This document shows positions 9,146 to 17,700 of a stretch of DNA of 64,000 bases, piece by piece. The stretch lies in assembly GCF_014831675.1 (NCBI RefSeq), contig NZ_VJXY01000024.1, positions 60,021 through 124,020 on the forward strand, in the 5' to 3' direction. A program made the translations under genes and the position numbers. This stretch comes from Komarekiella delphini-convector SJRDD-AB1. Lineage in GTDB: Bacteria; Cyanobacteriota; Cyanobacteriia; Cyanobacteriales; Nostocaceae. Positions within the stretch are counted from its first letter, which is position 1, and each line of letters opens with the position of its first letter. The notes beneath the pieces were generated by a model. The model was not told the DNA's origin. It saw nothing but the letters and a program-made list of their open reading frames with translations, and searched no databases.

Positions 9146-10288
9146 TTATCTCCTCACAGCCGAAATCGTGCTGCCTCGCCCTTCACGGGTGATGCTGAAG
9201 CTTTGTTTGTATTCCCCTTGGCGAAGGCGATGGGTGACGCTTTTGACGTAGTAAGTACCGTCGTAGGTGTTGCCGACGCCGCGCAGATTCACTAGTTCTC
9301 GCAACTTTAAGAGTTCGCCGTAGCGCAGAGTGTCAAGTTCACCGCTGACGGTAAGAACGTTGTCAGTTGATTGGTTGACTATTGCTTGGGTACGTGCTTG
9401 TGCTCTGGCTAGGTCGTGTCCAGTTTCTTCAAATGTCTTGATGTGTGGGACACCTTGGATTTGTTGAAGCTGGAGGGCAGATTGTCGCGCTAGTGGGGAG
9501 CGATCGCTTTTCATCACTTGCAACCGCCGGATCTGGTTTCTCTGCCGTTCTTGAATACTGCCTTGCATCTGCGTTGCTGATTGAGCATCAAACTGAAAGT
9601 TAATTGAGTCGGCATTACTAAAGGCTCCCATGTTGACTGTGATTGCTTTTTGGGGATTTGTACCACGTGGAGGCGGCCCCCAGTAGGCGGTATTCTGTCC
9701 TACTCCTGGCCCTGGTGTTACGTAAAACACGTACCCAAAACGATCTGCCAGTAACCCCAAATATTCCAAATCACTGCCAGATTGGGCGGGTATGCGCTCA
9801 TTTCGAGAGGGTGCGGCTTCGACTGGGGGTTTCTGAATATCGGGGATGAGTTTGTACTCTGAGTAATTGCTGATAATTTTGCGAGCGATCGCCGATTCAC
9901 TTTGTTGCGGATGTTGAATCTTCAGCTTTGACTTAGCCATCATCACGCTCACATCTTCCCCTGTCACCGTGAGTGTAGAGCGTCCTGGCTCCATACTGGG
10001 CGAAAATTCTTGGTGTGTAATGATGCCATCCATTAATACCTGTGCTTTGGCATTCAGTGTAATTACTAGGATGACTCGGTTAAATGGTTCGAGTAGCGGA
10101 CTTTGCAGTAACCGATCATCCTGCAAATCGCGTGACCCCGATCGCCCGACTTGAAAAACTATCTGGAACCCTGAGCGATCGCTGTCTTTATGGCTGACTT
10201 CCACACTCTGTAACGCCTCTGTCAACAGCATCGGAGCTAGTTGAGGTGTTTTTTTCCCAATTCGTAGCGTTAGGGTAATTCCGGGCAT
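9146..10288 (-). CDS. gp27/gpD-like baseplate hub protein (VgrG N-terminal half)
   Basis: 380 residues, typical for phage late control gene D/gp27 proteins. Motifs include an early duplicated barrel ([40 protein letters not shown]), then GSDLEYLGLLADRFGYVFYV, and a C-terminal barrel with TYDGTYYVKSVTHRLRQGEY followed by KQSFSITREG. It forms the hub joining the inner tube to the spike. It lies between the small LysM/gpX-like protein and the spike gene. Confidence 0.88.
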   Translation of the reverse strand: MPGITLTLRIGKKTPQLAPMLLTEALQSVEVSHKDSDRSGFQIVFQVGRSGSRDLQDDRLLQSPLLEPFNRVILVITLNAKAQVLMDGIITHQEFSPSMEPGRSTLTVTGEDVSVMMAKSKLKIQHPQQSESAIARKIISNYSEYKLIPDIQKPPVEAAPSRNERIPAQSGSDLEYLGLLADRFGYVFYVTPGPGVGQNTAYWGPPPRGTNPQKAITVNMGAFSNADSINFQFDAQSATQMQGSIQERQRNQIRRLQVMKSDRSPLARQSALQLQQIQGVPHIKTFEETGHDLARAQARTQAIVNQSTDNVLTVSGELDTLRYGELLKLRELVNLRGVGNTYDGTYYVKSVTHRLRQGEYKQSFSITREGRGSTISAVRR

Positions 10289-10298
10289 TGTCGCGTCC

Positions 10299-10601
10299 TC
10301 ACATCTGAGAAAGTGGCTGAGGAACTGGAATCCGCAACACTTGCACCGGCTCTGCTAGTAAGTCTTCTGGCTGCATGGCGTTGTTGGCGTCGCAAACCTG
10401 CCAGAACTGCTCTCCTTCTCCCAGTGTTTGCGCCGTGATTAAATCCAGGCGATCGTCCCGTGTTACCGTGACTTCTACCTGTAGAGGCAGCATTTCGCCC
10501 TGTGGCAAAAAGCGCCGCCGCTTATAGGCAATTTTGCGATCATCGGCGGTGGTGTACTCAGCAGTTTCCAAGCGGTAATAGCGGCTGTTGGGGTCGAACA
10601 T
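10299..10601 (-). CDS. Small tail protein X/LysM-like CIS protein
   Basis: 100 residues. The C-terminal part DRLDLITAQTLGEGEQFWQV followed by CDANNAMQPEDLL and VPVPQPL resembles the gpX/LysM-like module of tail proteins, in which 'LxxIAxxxxGdpxxwWxIadaN' precedes a Pro-rich strand. It probably sits at the junction of inner tube and hub. It lies 12 bases after the upstream tube-type gene and 10 bases before the hub gene. Confidence 0.72.
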   Translation of the reverse strand: MFDPNSRYYRLETAEYTTADDRKIAYKRRRFLPQGEMLPLQVEVTVTRDDRLDLITAQTLGEGEQFWQVCDANNAMQPEDLLAEPVQVLRIPVPQPLSQM

Positions 10602-10613
10602 GGGGACGGTGAA

Positions 10614-11276
10614 TTACAGATTTGGGATGTTAACTTGAAAGACTGTAGTAGCTTCAGCAAGCGATATTTGCCCTTGCTTAGCTAAGTTTTGTTTTTCGCG
10701 ATGATGTGTCAGAAATAACTTAGAACCGCGTTGTCCCCAAGGAAGATCGTCATAGTTGAGGACACGTAAGCTGAGGGAAACTTTAGCGCGAATCGGATTG
10801 AGATTTACATCGTATGCTTCTTCGTTGATACTAAAATCGGTCAATCGGACGGGTAGCACTCGTTTTTTTCCCCACACTAGTAATGTCATCGGAGCTTCCG
10901 TCGGAATGATTTCTAACACTCCTTTAGCGGCATTTTCCATGTTTTTAGACACCCGCTCAACGTCAGGATAAATTAACGTTTCTAATGCCGCCAATTGGGG
11001 ATAAATGCCTAAATTGACTGCCGTGTTTTCTCCAGTGGCCAGACGGTCAGTAGCATCAATTTCAATTTCTAATCGAATAGTTTCAGTTGGCGCTCCCTTG
11101 AGCCGAAATACTTCTGAGCGAGCACCACTTTCTTCAATTGCTTGAACCTGCAAAGTCCGAGAAAGCGTTTCTGGGTTGTACTGAAAAACAATCGTTCGAT
11201 CCACTCGATTGGTAGTTGGATCAATTGCCACGATGGCTCCTTTAACCAGGCGTGGAGAAAGAGTAAAGGCAATCAT
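10614..11276 (-). CDS. CIS inner-tube initiator/adaptor protein (Cis7/Afp7-type)
   Basis: 220 residues with the CIS tube-protein signature near the N-terminus (IVFQYNPETLSRTLQV, then a TETIRLEIEIDATD segment), and later MTLLVWGKKRVLPVRLTDFS and NPIRAKVSLSLRVLNYDDLP. Many homologues end in a LysM domain. Here the C-terminus is short and the LysM-like part is in the next gene. It is the first gene of the second CIS transcription block, which runs 11276 to below base 1. A 540-base gap lies upstream. Confidence 0.85.
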   Translation of the reverse strand: MIAFTLSPRLVKGAIVAIDPTTNRVDRTIVFQYNPETLSRTLQVQAIEESGARSEVFRLKGAPTETIRLEIEIDATDRLATGENTAVNLGIYPQLAALETLIYPDVERVSKNMENAAKGVLEIIPTEAPMTLLVWGKKRVLPVRLTDFSINEEAYDVNLNPIRAKVSLSLRVLNYDDLPWGQRGSKLFLTHHREKQNLAKQGQISLAEATTVFQVNIPNL

Positions 11277-11818
11277 AAAGGCTAATTTAGATTTCTAAAT
11301 TATGAATGGATATTCACTGAAACGGTGCTGAACAATGATGAACTTTCGAGGGTTTAAAAAAGGACAAGCCTGATTGTGCTCAGTCGAGATTTTTGATTTA
11401 TTTTTTGCAAAATTTAATTAGTATTACTATAGTTGTTATGCTGGATAAGATAGAGTTTTATGTGAAAAGGATACTGTTTTCCGCCAGTTTTTACCAGATT
11501 TGTAACTCTTCCTATAAATACGTAACGATTATTCACTTTTAGCCAAAGAATTGTTAAAAATCATAATGATTTTAGCGATCGCCCAATAATTGTTTTACAA
11601 AAGTTATACCCTTCACTCATCAGACTTATTGCAAGGGGCAAACGTTAAAGGCATGATTTTTTTCCCATTGACCTTTAACAGTCAACTGTTAACTGTTAAC
11701 TGTTAACAGTTAACTGATTTAACCCTTACCCAATAGTTTGCAACAGTGCTTTAACTCACGTTTTATTAACTAGAAAATCTCTAATTTTGAATAGCTTACC
11801 TTCGAAATAATCACCTAT
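11277..11818. other. Intergenic gap between divergent genes, with heptamer repeats at 11679-11717
   Basis: About 540 AT-rich bases between the start of the Cis7-like gene (minus) and the start of a membrane-protein gene (plus), so promoters for both are expected here. At 11679-11717 the heptamer TAACTGT is repeated (AACTGTTAACTGTTAACTG), alternating with its complement. Related ACTGTTT heptamers occur at 25.5-25.6 kb and 60.70-60.72 kb. No convincing gene was seen. Confidence 0.6.
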
Positions 11819-12289
11819 ATGACTTCTCTTCAAACCCAGACTTCTCAGCCTCCAACTCTTCAACCTCTGCAAGATGCTTGGCAACGCTGGTGGACAACGC
11901 TCTCTTGCCAGACTAATGAACTATGGCAAACTGTCACTAGCCGCGACACTAGCAAGATATACAAAGAAGCTGTTTGGAAAACTTGGCAGATTTTTACTCA
12001 ACTTGCTCGGTTGCTGCTGCTATTGCTGCTGTCTATTGTGGGTGGTTTTCTATTTGTCTGGCTGCTGGGATTCCATACAGGACGCGGATTTCGCATCTGG
12101 TTAGAAGCAGATAATCCCACACCGATGACTATTTTGAAAAAATTTGTTGCTGTCTTACTACTACCCTTTCAGCTTGTGACGATCTGGGTTGATCGCACGC
12201 TCAAACAAGCCTTTGGTTGGGACTTAAAACTCACTCAACTATTGCCAGAACCCGATCCAGAACTGCTCTCTCAAAAGAAGAATCCGTAA
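11819..12289 (+). CDS. Hypothetical protein with one or two membrane segments
   Basis: 156 residues on the plus strand inside an otherwise minus-strand CIS cluster. A charged N-terminus rich in Trp/Gln/Thr is followed by a strong hydrophobic segment (LARLLLLLLLSIVGGFLFVW), then FHTGRGFRIWLE, a second weaker hydrophobic stretch (FVAVLLLPFQLVTIWV) and a polar tail. I do not recognise the family. Its orientation and own promoter region suggest it is regulated apart from the injection system, but a role in membrane anchoring cannot be excluded. Confidence 0.7.
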   Translation: MTSLQTQTSQPPTLQPLQDAWQRWWTTLSCQTNELWQTVTSRDTSKIYKEAVWKTWQIFTQLARLLLLLLLSIVGGFLFVWLLGFHTGRGFRIWLEADNPTPMTILKKFVAVLLLPFQLVTIWVDRTLKQAFGWDLKLTQLLPEPDPELLSQKKNP

Positions 12290-12313
12290 GTTTAGACACC
12301 AAAAACCCTGAAG

Positions 12314-12499
12314 CTATGAAGAAACTGGTGCAGCTTTTTCAGCAGTAGGAGAATCTACTACTGGAGGAATTGGCGCGGGACTTTTATCATCTTTTTTGGG
12401 CGGATTGGTGTTATCAATTAGCCCATAGGTAAGGAAACCCAAGATGAATGCAGCCCCAAATAAAAAAATCAGTGTTTGCAAAATTGATAGCATTAGCAT
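12314..12499 (-). CDS. Small single-span membrane protein downstream of the transglycosylase effector
   Basis: 61 residues: a hydrophobic N-terminal half (LQTLIFLFGAAFILGFLTYG), then a Lys-rich turn and a Pro/Ala/Ser-rich polar tail. It starts 40 bases after the stop of the DUF4157-transglycosylase gene on the same strand, so the two are probably co-transcribed. The size and position would fit an immunity or release partner of that effector. That is inference, because no family is recognised. Confidence 0.5.
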   Translation of the reverse strand: MLMLSILQTLIFLFGAAFILGFLTYGLIDNTNPPKKDDKSPAPIPPVVDSPTAEKAAPVSS

Positions 12500-12538
12500 A
12501 TTTCCTCAAAGATTGTTCAAAAAAACAATGATTTTACG

Positions 12539-13579
12539 CTATTTATGAATAGTAAACAAGCAATCATTGGGTTCAGGCGGCTGCTTTTGCAAGCAAGTTT
12601 CACAATCCAAGATTTTGTCAGCATATCCGGCTCCAGTACCAAAGCCCTCTACACCTTTCTTGATATTTCCCTTTGCCCACTTAATTCGGATAGTTAGATA
12701 ATAAGTCCCACAGGCAATATTTTTTTCAGGATCAGTCATCTCACTATGGTTAAAATGCACACCCTTGGGTGTATTCTTATTGACCTCTGTGACTGCTCCT
12801 TTGGTCATTTGCATCAGTCCAGTTGCACTGCTCGAAGAATTTTTGGTTTTTGGATCAAATCCACTTTCCTTCCAAATCAAACAGAGCAGGAATTCCTTAT
12901 TAAGGCTGGAATTGTTATTGCTGAGAATATATTTCTCTACCTGATCAAAGGTCAACAGAGAACTGACAGCTTTTTTGGTTTTTTTCTTCTGAGGTGAGCT
13001 AGCTTTTTTTTTCGGACTTTTGGTAACTACATTTTGAGCAATCTGGTCTGCTTCTACTTCAAGTGCATCACTCTGTGTTCCAGCAGATGATTGGCGTTGT
13101 AGTGATGGAGTTAATCCTTGATGGCTCTGTTGAACTACATGTGCTAGTTCGTGCGCCAGTATCCTCTTACCCGTTGTTGTGTTTGGTGCAAATTGCCCTG
13201 TTCCAAACACAACATTTTGTCCCACTGTGTAAGCTAAAGCATTGATCGCCTGTGCTGATTCTGCTGCTTTAGAATCGGTATGCACGCTTACCCGGCTAAA
13301 GTCATGTCCAAAGTGAGATCCCATGAAGTTGAGCGTTTGATGATCAAGAGGTTGACCGGACGAACTCAAGACTTCATGCACAATTGGCGGAACTTCAGCA
13401 GGGGGTTCTGTTTGATTTTTAGAGCGTCTTTGGAGGGTTAGTGATTTCTCATCGCAGGCGCTACACTTTCCCGTTAATCCTGCCGAATTTCCACAACTAC
13501 ACTTTCGCTGGAGTAAGGGCGATCGCGCTGGGGTAAAGGAGGATTTTGGTAGTGGTTTAGTTGTCGTGTGCGATCGCAT
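12539..13579 (-). CDS. DUF4157 CIS cargo protein with C-terminal lytic transglycosylase (SLT) domain
   Basis: 346 residues. Residues 21-53 form a Cys motif, LLQRKCSCGNSAGLTGKCSA followed by C42 and LTLQRR (Cys 27, 29, 39, 42). Residues about 62-150 are DUF4157 with HELAH at 143-147, and an EVEAD segment near 174-178 is a possible third metal-ligand region. After a Lys/Ser-rich linker (about 187-206) the C-terminus is a goose-lysozyme/SLT-type transglycosylase: catalytic Glu238 in LIWKESGFDP, then SATGLMQMT at 251-259 and a GFGTGAGYADKIL helix. It would cleave peptidoglycan glycan strands. DUF4157 proteins are typical CIS-associated effectors. The ATG at 13579 overlaps a HIP1 site. Confidence 0.85.
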   Translation of the reverse strand: MRSHTTTKPLPKSSFTPARSPLLQRKCSCGNSAGLTGKCSACDEKSLTLQRRSKNQTEPPAEVPPIVHEVLSSSGQPLDHQTLNFMGSHFGHDFSRVSVHTDSKAAESAQAINALAYTVGQNVVFGTGQFAPNTTTGKRILAHELAHVVQQSHQGLTPSLQRQSSAGTQSDALEVEADQIAQNVVTKSPKKKASSPQKKKTKKAVSSLLTFDQVEKYILSNNNSSLNKEFLLCLIWKESGFDPKTKNSSSSATGLMQMTKGAVTEVNKNTPKGVHFNHSEMTDPEKNIACGTYYLTIRIKWAKGNIKKGVEGFGTGAGYADKILDCETCLQKQPPEPNDCLFTIHK

Positions 13580-13896
13580 TTTTTAAATCCCCATTGTCTT
13601 CAGTTATGCTCAGCGTGGTCACTTAACAAAAGGCATATCGAGAATTCCACTTTAAGTTAAGGAGGTGAGGTTGACAGAGTTAAAACACCCTGTGAATCTT
13701 GGTTTAACTAATACCTTCATCCTAATCTGAGAGTCGTTTACTTGCTCAATATTCATCCTTGTTTGTAGTTAAGTGCGAGTACCTTTTATTTTTAATGATT
13801 ATTCCTTTTTTTATTAGCGATCGCACCTTCACTTATGATTAGCTTTCGTAAAGCAGCGAAACCGAATGATCTTTATTAAAAAAACGTACGACCATA
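13580..13896. other. Intergenic gap upstream of the transglycosylase effector
   Basis: 317 AT-rich bases between the FGE-fold gene (ending 13897) and the start of the DUF4157-SLT gene at 13579, both on the minus strand. It probably carries a promoter for the second effector gene. No ORF, repeat array or clear terminator hairpin was found. Confidence 0.4.
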
Positions 13897-14679
13897 CTAT
13901 CTATCAACAAAGACAATTCGCAGTCCCGTTGATTCATTAAATGGGTTGTGCTTCGGAATCGCCTCTCGGCTAGCAGAACTGCATTCCCTAGCAGGGTAGC
14001 TGAAGGCACCTCCGCGGGCGATCTTCATGTACGAGTCCTCACTCATTGAAATCGGGTCTACTAAGCAAACTGTTGTTGGCTTGTACAACTTGAAATCATC
14101 TAAACACCACTCTGCTACATTTCCATAGAGGTCATGAATGCCCCAAGGGTTTGGAGCCTTGCGTCCCACAAGATGCTTTTTGTCGTTGCTGTTTATCGTA
14201 TACCAGGCGTGTTCGCATAGGGTGGCTTCTTGGTCTCCAAAGTACCACCTAGAGCCAGTTCCAGCTCGGCAGGCATATTCCCATTGGGCTTCAGTTGGAA
14301 GATCAATTCGCTGATTGTCTTGTAGAAAGACTTCTTCACTTAGTATCCGCGACAAATTCTGGCAAAAAGTCTTTGCCTCCTCCCATGTTATTCCTTCGGC
14401 TGGAAGTTCATTGCTCTCTGCATTGTCTTCAAATAGGCGTGGCATTTGTCCGATCACGCCCTGCCATTGCGCCTGAGTAACAGGTGTTCGCCCAATCCAG
14501 AATCCTTGACTGAGTTTGACACGAAATTGAGGTTTTTCAGTGATATCCGCTAGTTGATCGTCCTCTGGATTTCCCATTATAAACTCTCCTGGAGGACACC
14601 AAATCATGGCAATCTTTAAGGAAGCCGCCGTAACAGGGATCGTCATCGCCTGACCTGATTTTAGGAAAGTATCAAACAT
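13897..14679 (-). CDS. FGE/SUMF1-fold protein next to the polymorphic toxin
   Basis: 260 residues of the formylglycine-generating-enzyme/sulfatase-modifying-factor superfamily: MIWCPPGEFIMG, QGFWIGRTPVTQAQWQGVIG, LPTEAQWEYACRAGTG, NPWGIHDLYGNVAEWCLDD, ARGGAFSYPARECSSASRE and a final TGLRIVF. Only one Cys is present where catalytic FGEs have a Cys pair near the C-terminus, so I doubt true FGE activity. It may be a ligand-binding C-type-lectin-like fold. It starts 48 bases after the toxin gene on the same strand, which makes it a candidate immunity or accessory protein (inference). Confidence 0.85.
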   Translation of the reverse strand: MFDTFLKSGQAMTIPVTAASLKIAMIWCPPGEFIMGNPEDDQLADITEKPQFRVKLSQGFWIGRTPVTQAQWQGVIGQMPRLFEDNAESNELPAEGITWEEAKTFCQNLSRILSEEVFLQDNQRIDLPTEAQWEYACRAGTGSRWYFGDQEATLCEHAWYTINSNDKKHLVGRKAPNPWGIHDLYGNVAEWCLDDFKLYKPTTVCLVDPISMSEDSYMKIARGGAFSYPARECSSASREAIPKHNPFNESTGLRIVFVDR

Positions 14680-14727
14680 AACTTAAATATTAAATAAAAC
14701 TTTGCTACTCCAATGCAATATCGGCCA

Positions 14728-17700
14728 TTACTCAAACCAAAGCTCAGCTTTCTCAAATGTTCCATCAGGCTTTCGAGGAGAACGAGCATAATCAATTCTG
14801 ACCCTTGTAAATCCTCGTCTGCCAGCCATTTTTCCGGTAAAGGTTTGTAAGGCTGCATTCTCTGGCGACATCCCTGCCCGGATCAGGCTGTTGAAGGTAG
14901 CTAGATTATCACCGCCATACCATAGCCCACGAACTCCCCTAACTGTCACTCCACGGGCTGCAAATTCGTTGAGTAAGGTAGTGAACACCTCTCCTCCTCT
15001 AAAGGAGGTCTTGGCTTCCGCTGTGTAAATCCCTAATTCAACGTAGCCGGCCGCATCTAATTCAGCTAATCCTAATAGAGCATTAGTACCTGGATCTTTA
15101 GCCGAAAGTGAGGTATTCGTTCCCTCGATCACAAGTCCAGCCCGCATGGCTTTATTATGAACAAGAATACCAAGGGACGAAACATGGTAGGTGTGTAGTC
15201 CATCTACTTCAATGTTGAAGACAGTAAATACGCCTTGCTGATTTTTAATGGAATCAACGAAAATAACCTGACCAGTTATTGTGAGCAGGGGAGTTCCAGG
15301 TTCCAGCATACTGGCTTTCTGCCAACCGCTAGACGGTATCCAAAAGGGATGTTCGGGGCTACACGTGATGGTGATTTCGCCAATCTGAATATGCAAAACA
15401 ACAGGGACGTGTCGGATAAACGTGCGCTCAATTCGGTGACTAATTTTTGTCGCCGATGATGGCTCTAACGACCAAACTTTATCTCCGACACTAAGAGCCT
15501 CAATATTTTTCTCACCTTCAAGGGTGAGTACCTTTGTCCCTGCCACAAAGCAGCCACGAGGAGGTTCGTTAATAGGTTCAACCCCACGGCCTGGTTCGGG
15601 AATGGGGGGACGCTCAGCTGGTACAGGCGGTTCACTACCTCTTGGTGTAACTCCTCGCCCACCGCCTCGTGCTCCAACCGCCTTCGCAATGCCAAGACTA
15701 ACTAGGAGTAAGACAACCCCTGCAAGTCCAGCCCCCAAGCGTTGTGCTGCTTCATCTTCAGACAGTTGTCGCCACGTTACAAGGTCGTATCCGACTGCAC
15801 CTTCAATGAGACTTACGATGCCCAAAGCATCTGCGATCGGTAAAATTGGGAATAGTACAGATGCTCCAATATAAATAACCCACTGATACCAAGGCGCGCC
15901 TTCGACCCAGAGTTGGTGCAGACGTTGATAGACAGTCCAGACAATAGCACCTGCCAATACGATTAGCCCGATAATCGCAGCCACCTTTGCCCCAAATATC
16001 AAACCAATAATTACGAGTGGCAATACGAATACTAGCAGTCCGATCAGCAGCGCATTGATGAAGGCATCCCAGACTTTCTCCCAGAAGCTCTTATTGTATT
16101 CCTCTTGAGCGCGGCGTTCGGCTTCAGTTAGCTTACTGGGGCGGCCCAAAACGTTGTATTCCAACTGGTTGTGGTCTAAAGCTTCATCCACTGAAGTAGT
16201 AATCTGATTCTGTAAATCTTGCAGTGCTTGCTCGACGGACTGCTCTATGCCAGTTGCTAGTTCGTCTAAAGTTCCCAGTGTAGAATTGACTGCTTCAGTG
16301 ATGGTCTGTTGGTAGACAGTAAATTCTTGAGCTAGCTGTTCGCTGACACTGCTGCGCGTTGTAGTTAGATTGGCTTCGAGGGAGCTAAGAAGTTGCTGAA
16401 TTTGTCCATCAATAGATGTATATGCCTCGGAAAATCCTTGGCTGAACACATTTCCTGTGGTAGTTATCGCTGCATCCAGCTGTTGCAAACCTTCCTGTAA
16501 GGCTGCTGCTAATGCCGTGACGCGATCGCCTAGTGCCAATTCTGCTTCTGTTGCCAATGCCTCGACAGCCCCTATATTGGGTGCTGTTTCTGTTTCAATT
16601 AAACCCCGAACAGATTCGGCATACCGCACCAGTTGAGCATCATTCAGCGTCAATTGCGACTCGATTGTTGCGGTACTGTCAGTCCTCGCTTGATCTAATT
16701 GAGCGAAGACACTTATTTGTGACTGATTAACCGTTTCAATTGCTAACCGCTCGGCATCATTCAGCGTGGTGAGAATGGATTGGTAGGCGTTCTCCAACTC
16801 AGGTGTAATTGCATTCAGCATGGCGTCCAGACGGTTGAGCATTGCCTGAGAAATGTTGGGAAGCTGCGCCTGCGCTTGAGTGGTCGTTTGTTCTACCTGG
16901 GTGAAAAGTTCTTCTGCTTGCCCTCTAAATGACCCTAGGGCTTCGGCAGCGGTTGAGCGGGCTGCATCAGCCGTTTCGCTGCCCACTGAGCGAATGTGTG
17001 CTGCTGTCTCTGACGCCACTGTAGTCACTGCTTCACCCTTTATTTCTCGCAGCGTTTGATCTCCGGTAGCGGCAGTTGCCCGCGATCTGCCCAGTGCAGT
17101 GGCTTTAGTGGCCAAATTCTCAGAGCCATTCAGTGCTCTAGACGCTTCCTGTTCACCAATAGCAGTTGCCTCTTGGTCATGACGATTGCTGGCTTCTCGT
17201 AGTCGCTCTATCGTCGTGGTTGAGGCATTTTGCAAGCGTTCCTGCTCAGTAGCCTCGATTGCGCTTACTTGTTCGCGATATTGGGCTATCAGGGAAGTAA
17301 CTTCTGTTCTGGTGGCTGCAAACAAGGCTGTGGCTTGCTCTCTGGCAGCGGTGTAGCGATCGCTAATCGTTGTACGAGCCTGGGTAGTTTCCGTTAGTAC
17401 CCGTGTCTTTTCTACCTCAATCCGCTGTGCAACTTGGCTCAGGGCGATCGTCCCTTGTTCGCGTAACTGCTCCCGTTTAATTGCTAAACGCTCCATCAAC
17501 TGGCTTGCCCGGAATTTGGCGAAGTCACGCGCCTGACTCAGGGCAGGAGAATCAGCTTCGACGATGGCTGTAGCCATACTCAAACTGCCCTGTTCTACCA
17601 ACGGCGTTTCTAGAAGCGGTGGAGCGGCTTCAGTGGGAGATGAAACCGCAGATGCCCTTTCTTGGGGTGTAGCAAGGGCAACCGAAATGGATAACGCTTG

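Noticed and set aside
13897-14020. Variable region of a diversity-generating retroelement at the end of the FGE-fold gene
   Set aside because: The C-terminal GGAFSYPARECSSASRE resembles such targets, but codons are not adenine-rich and no reverse transcriptase or template repeat is in the window.
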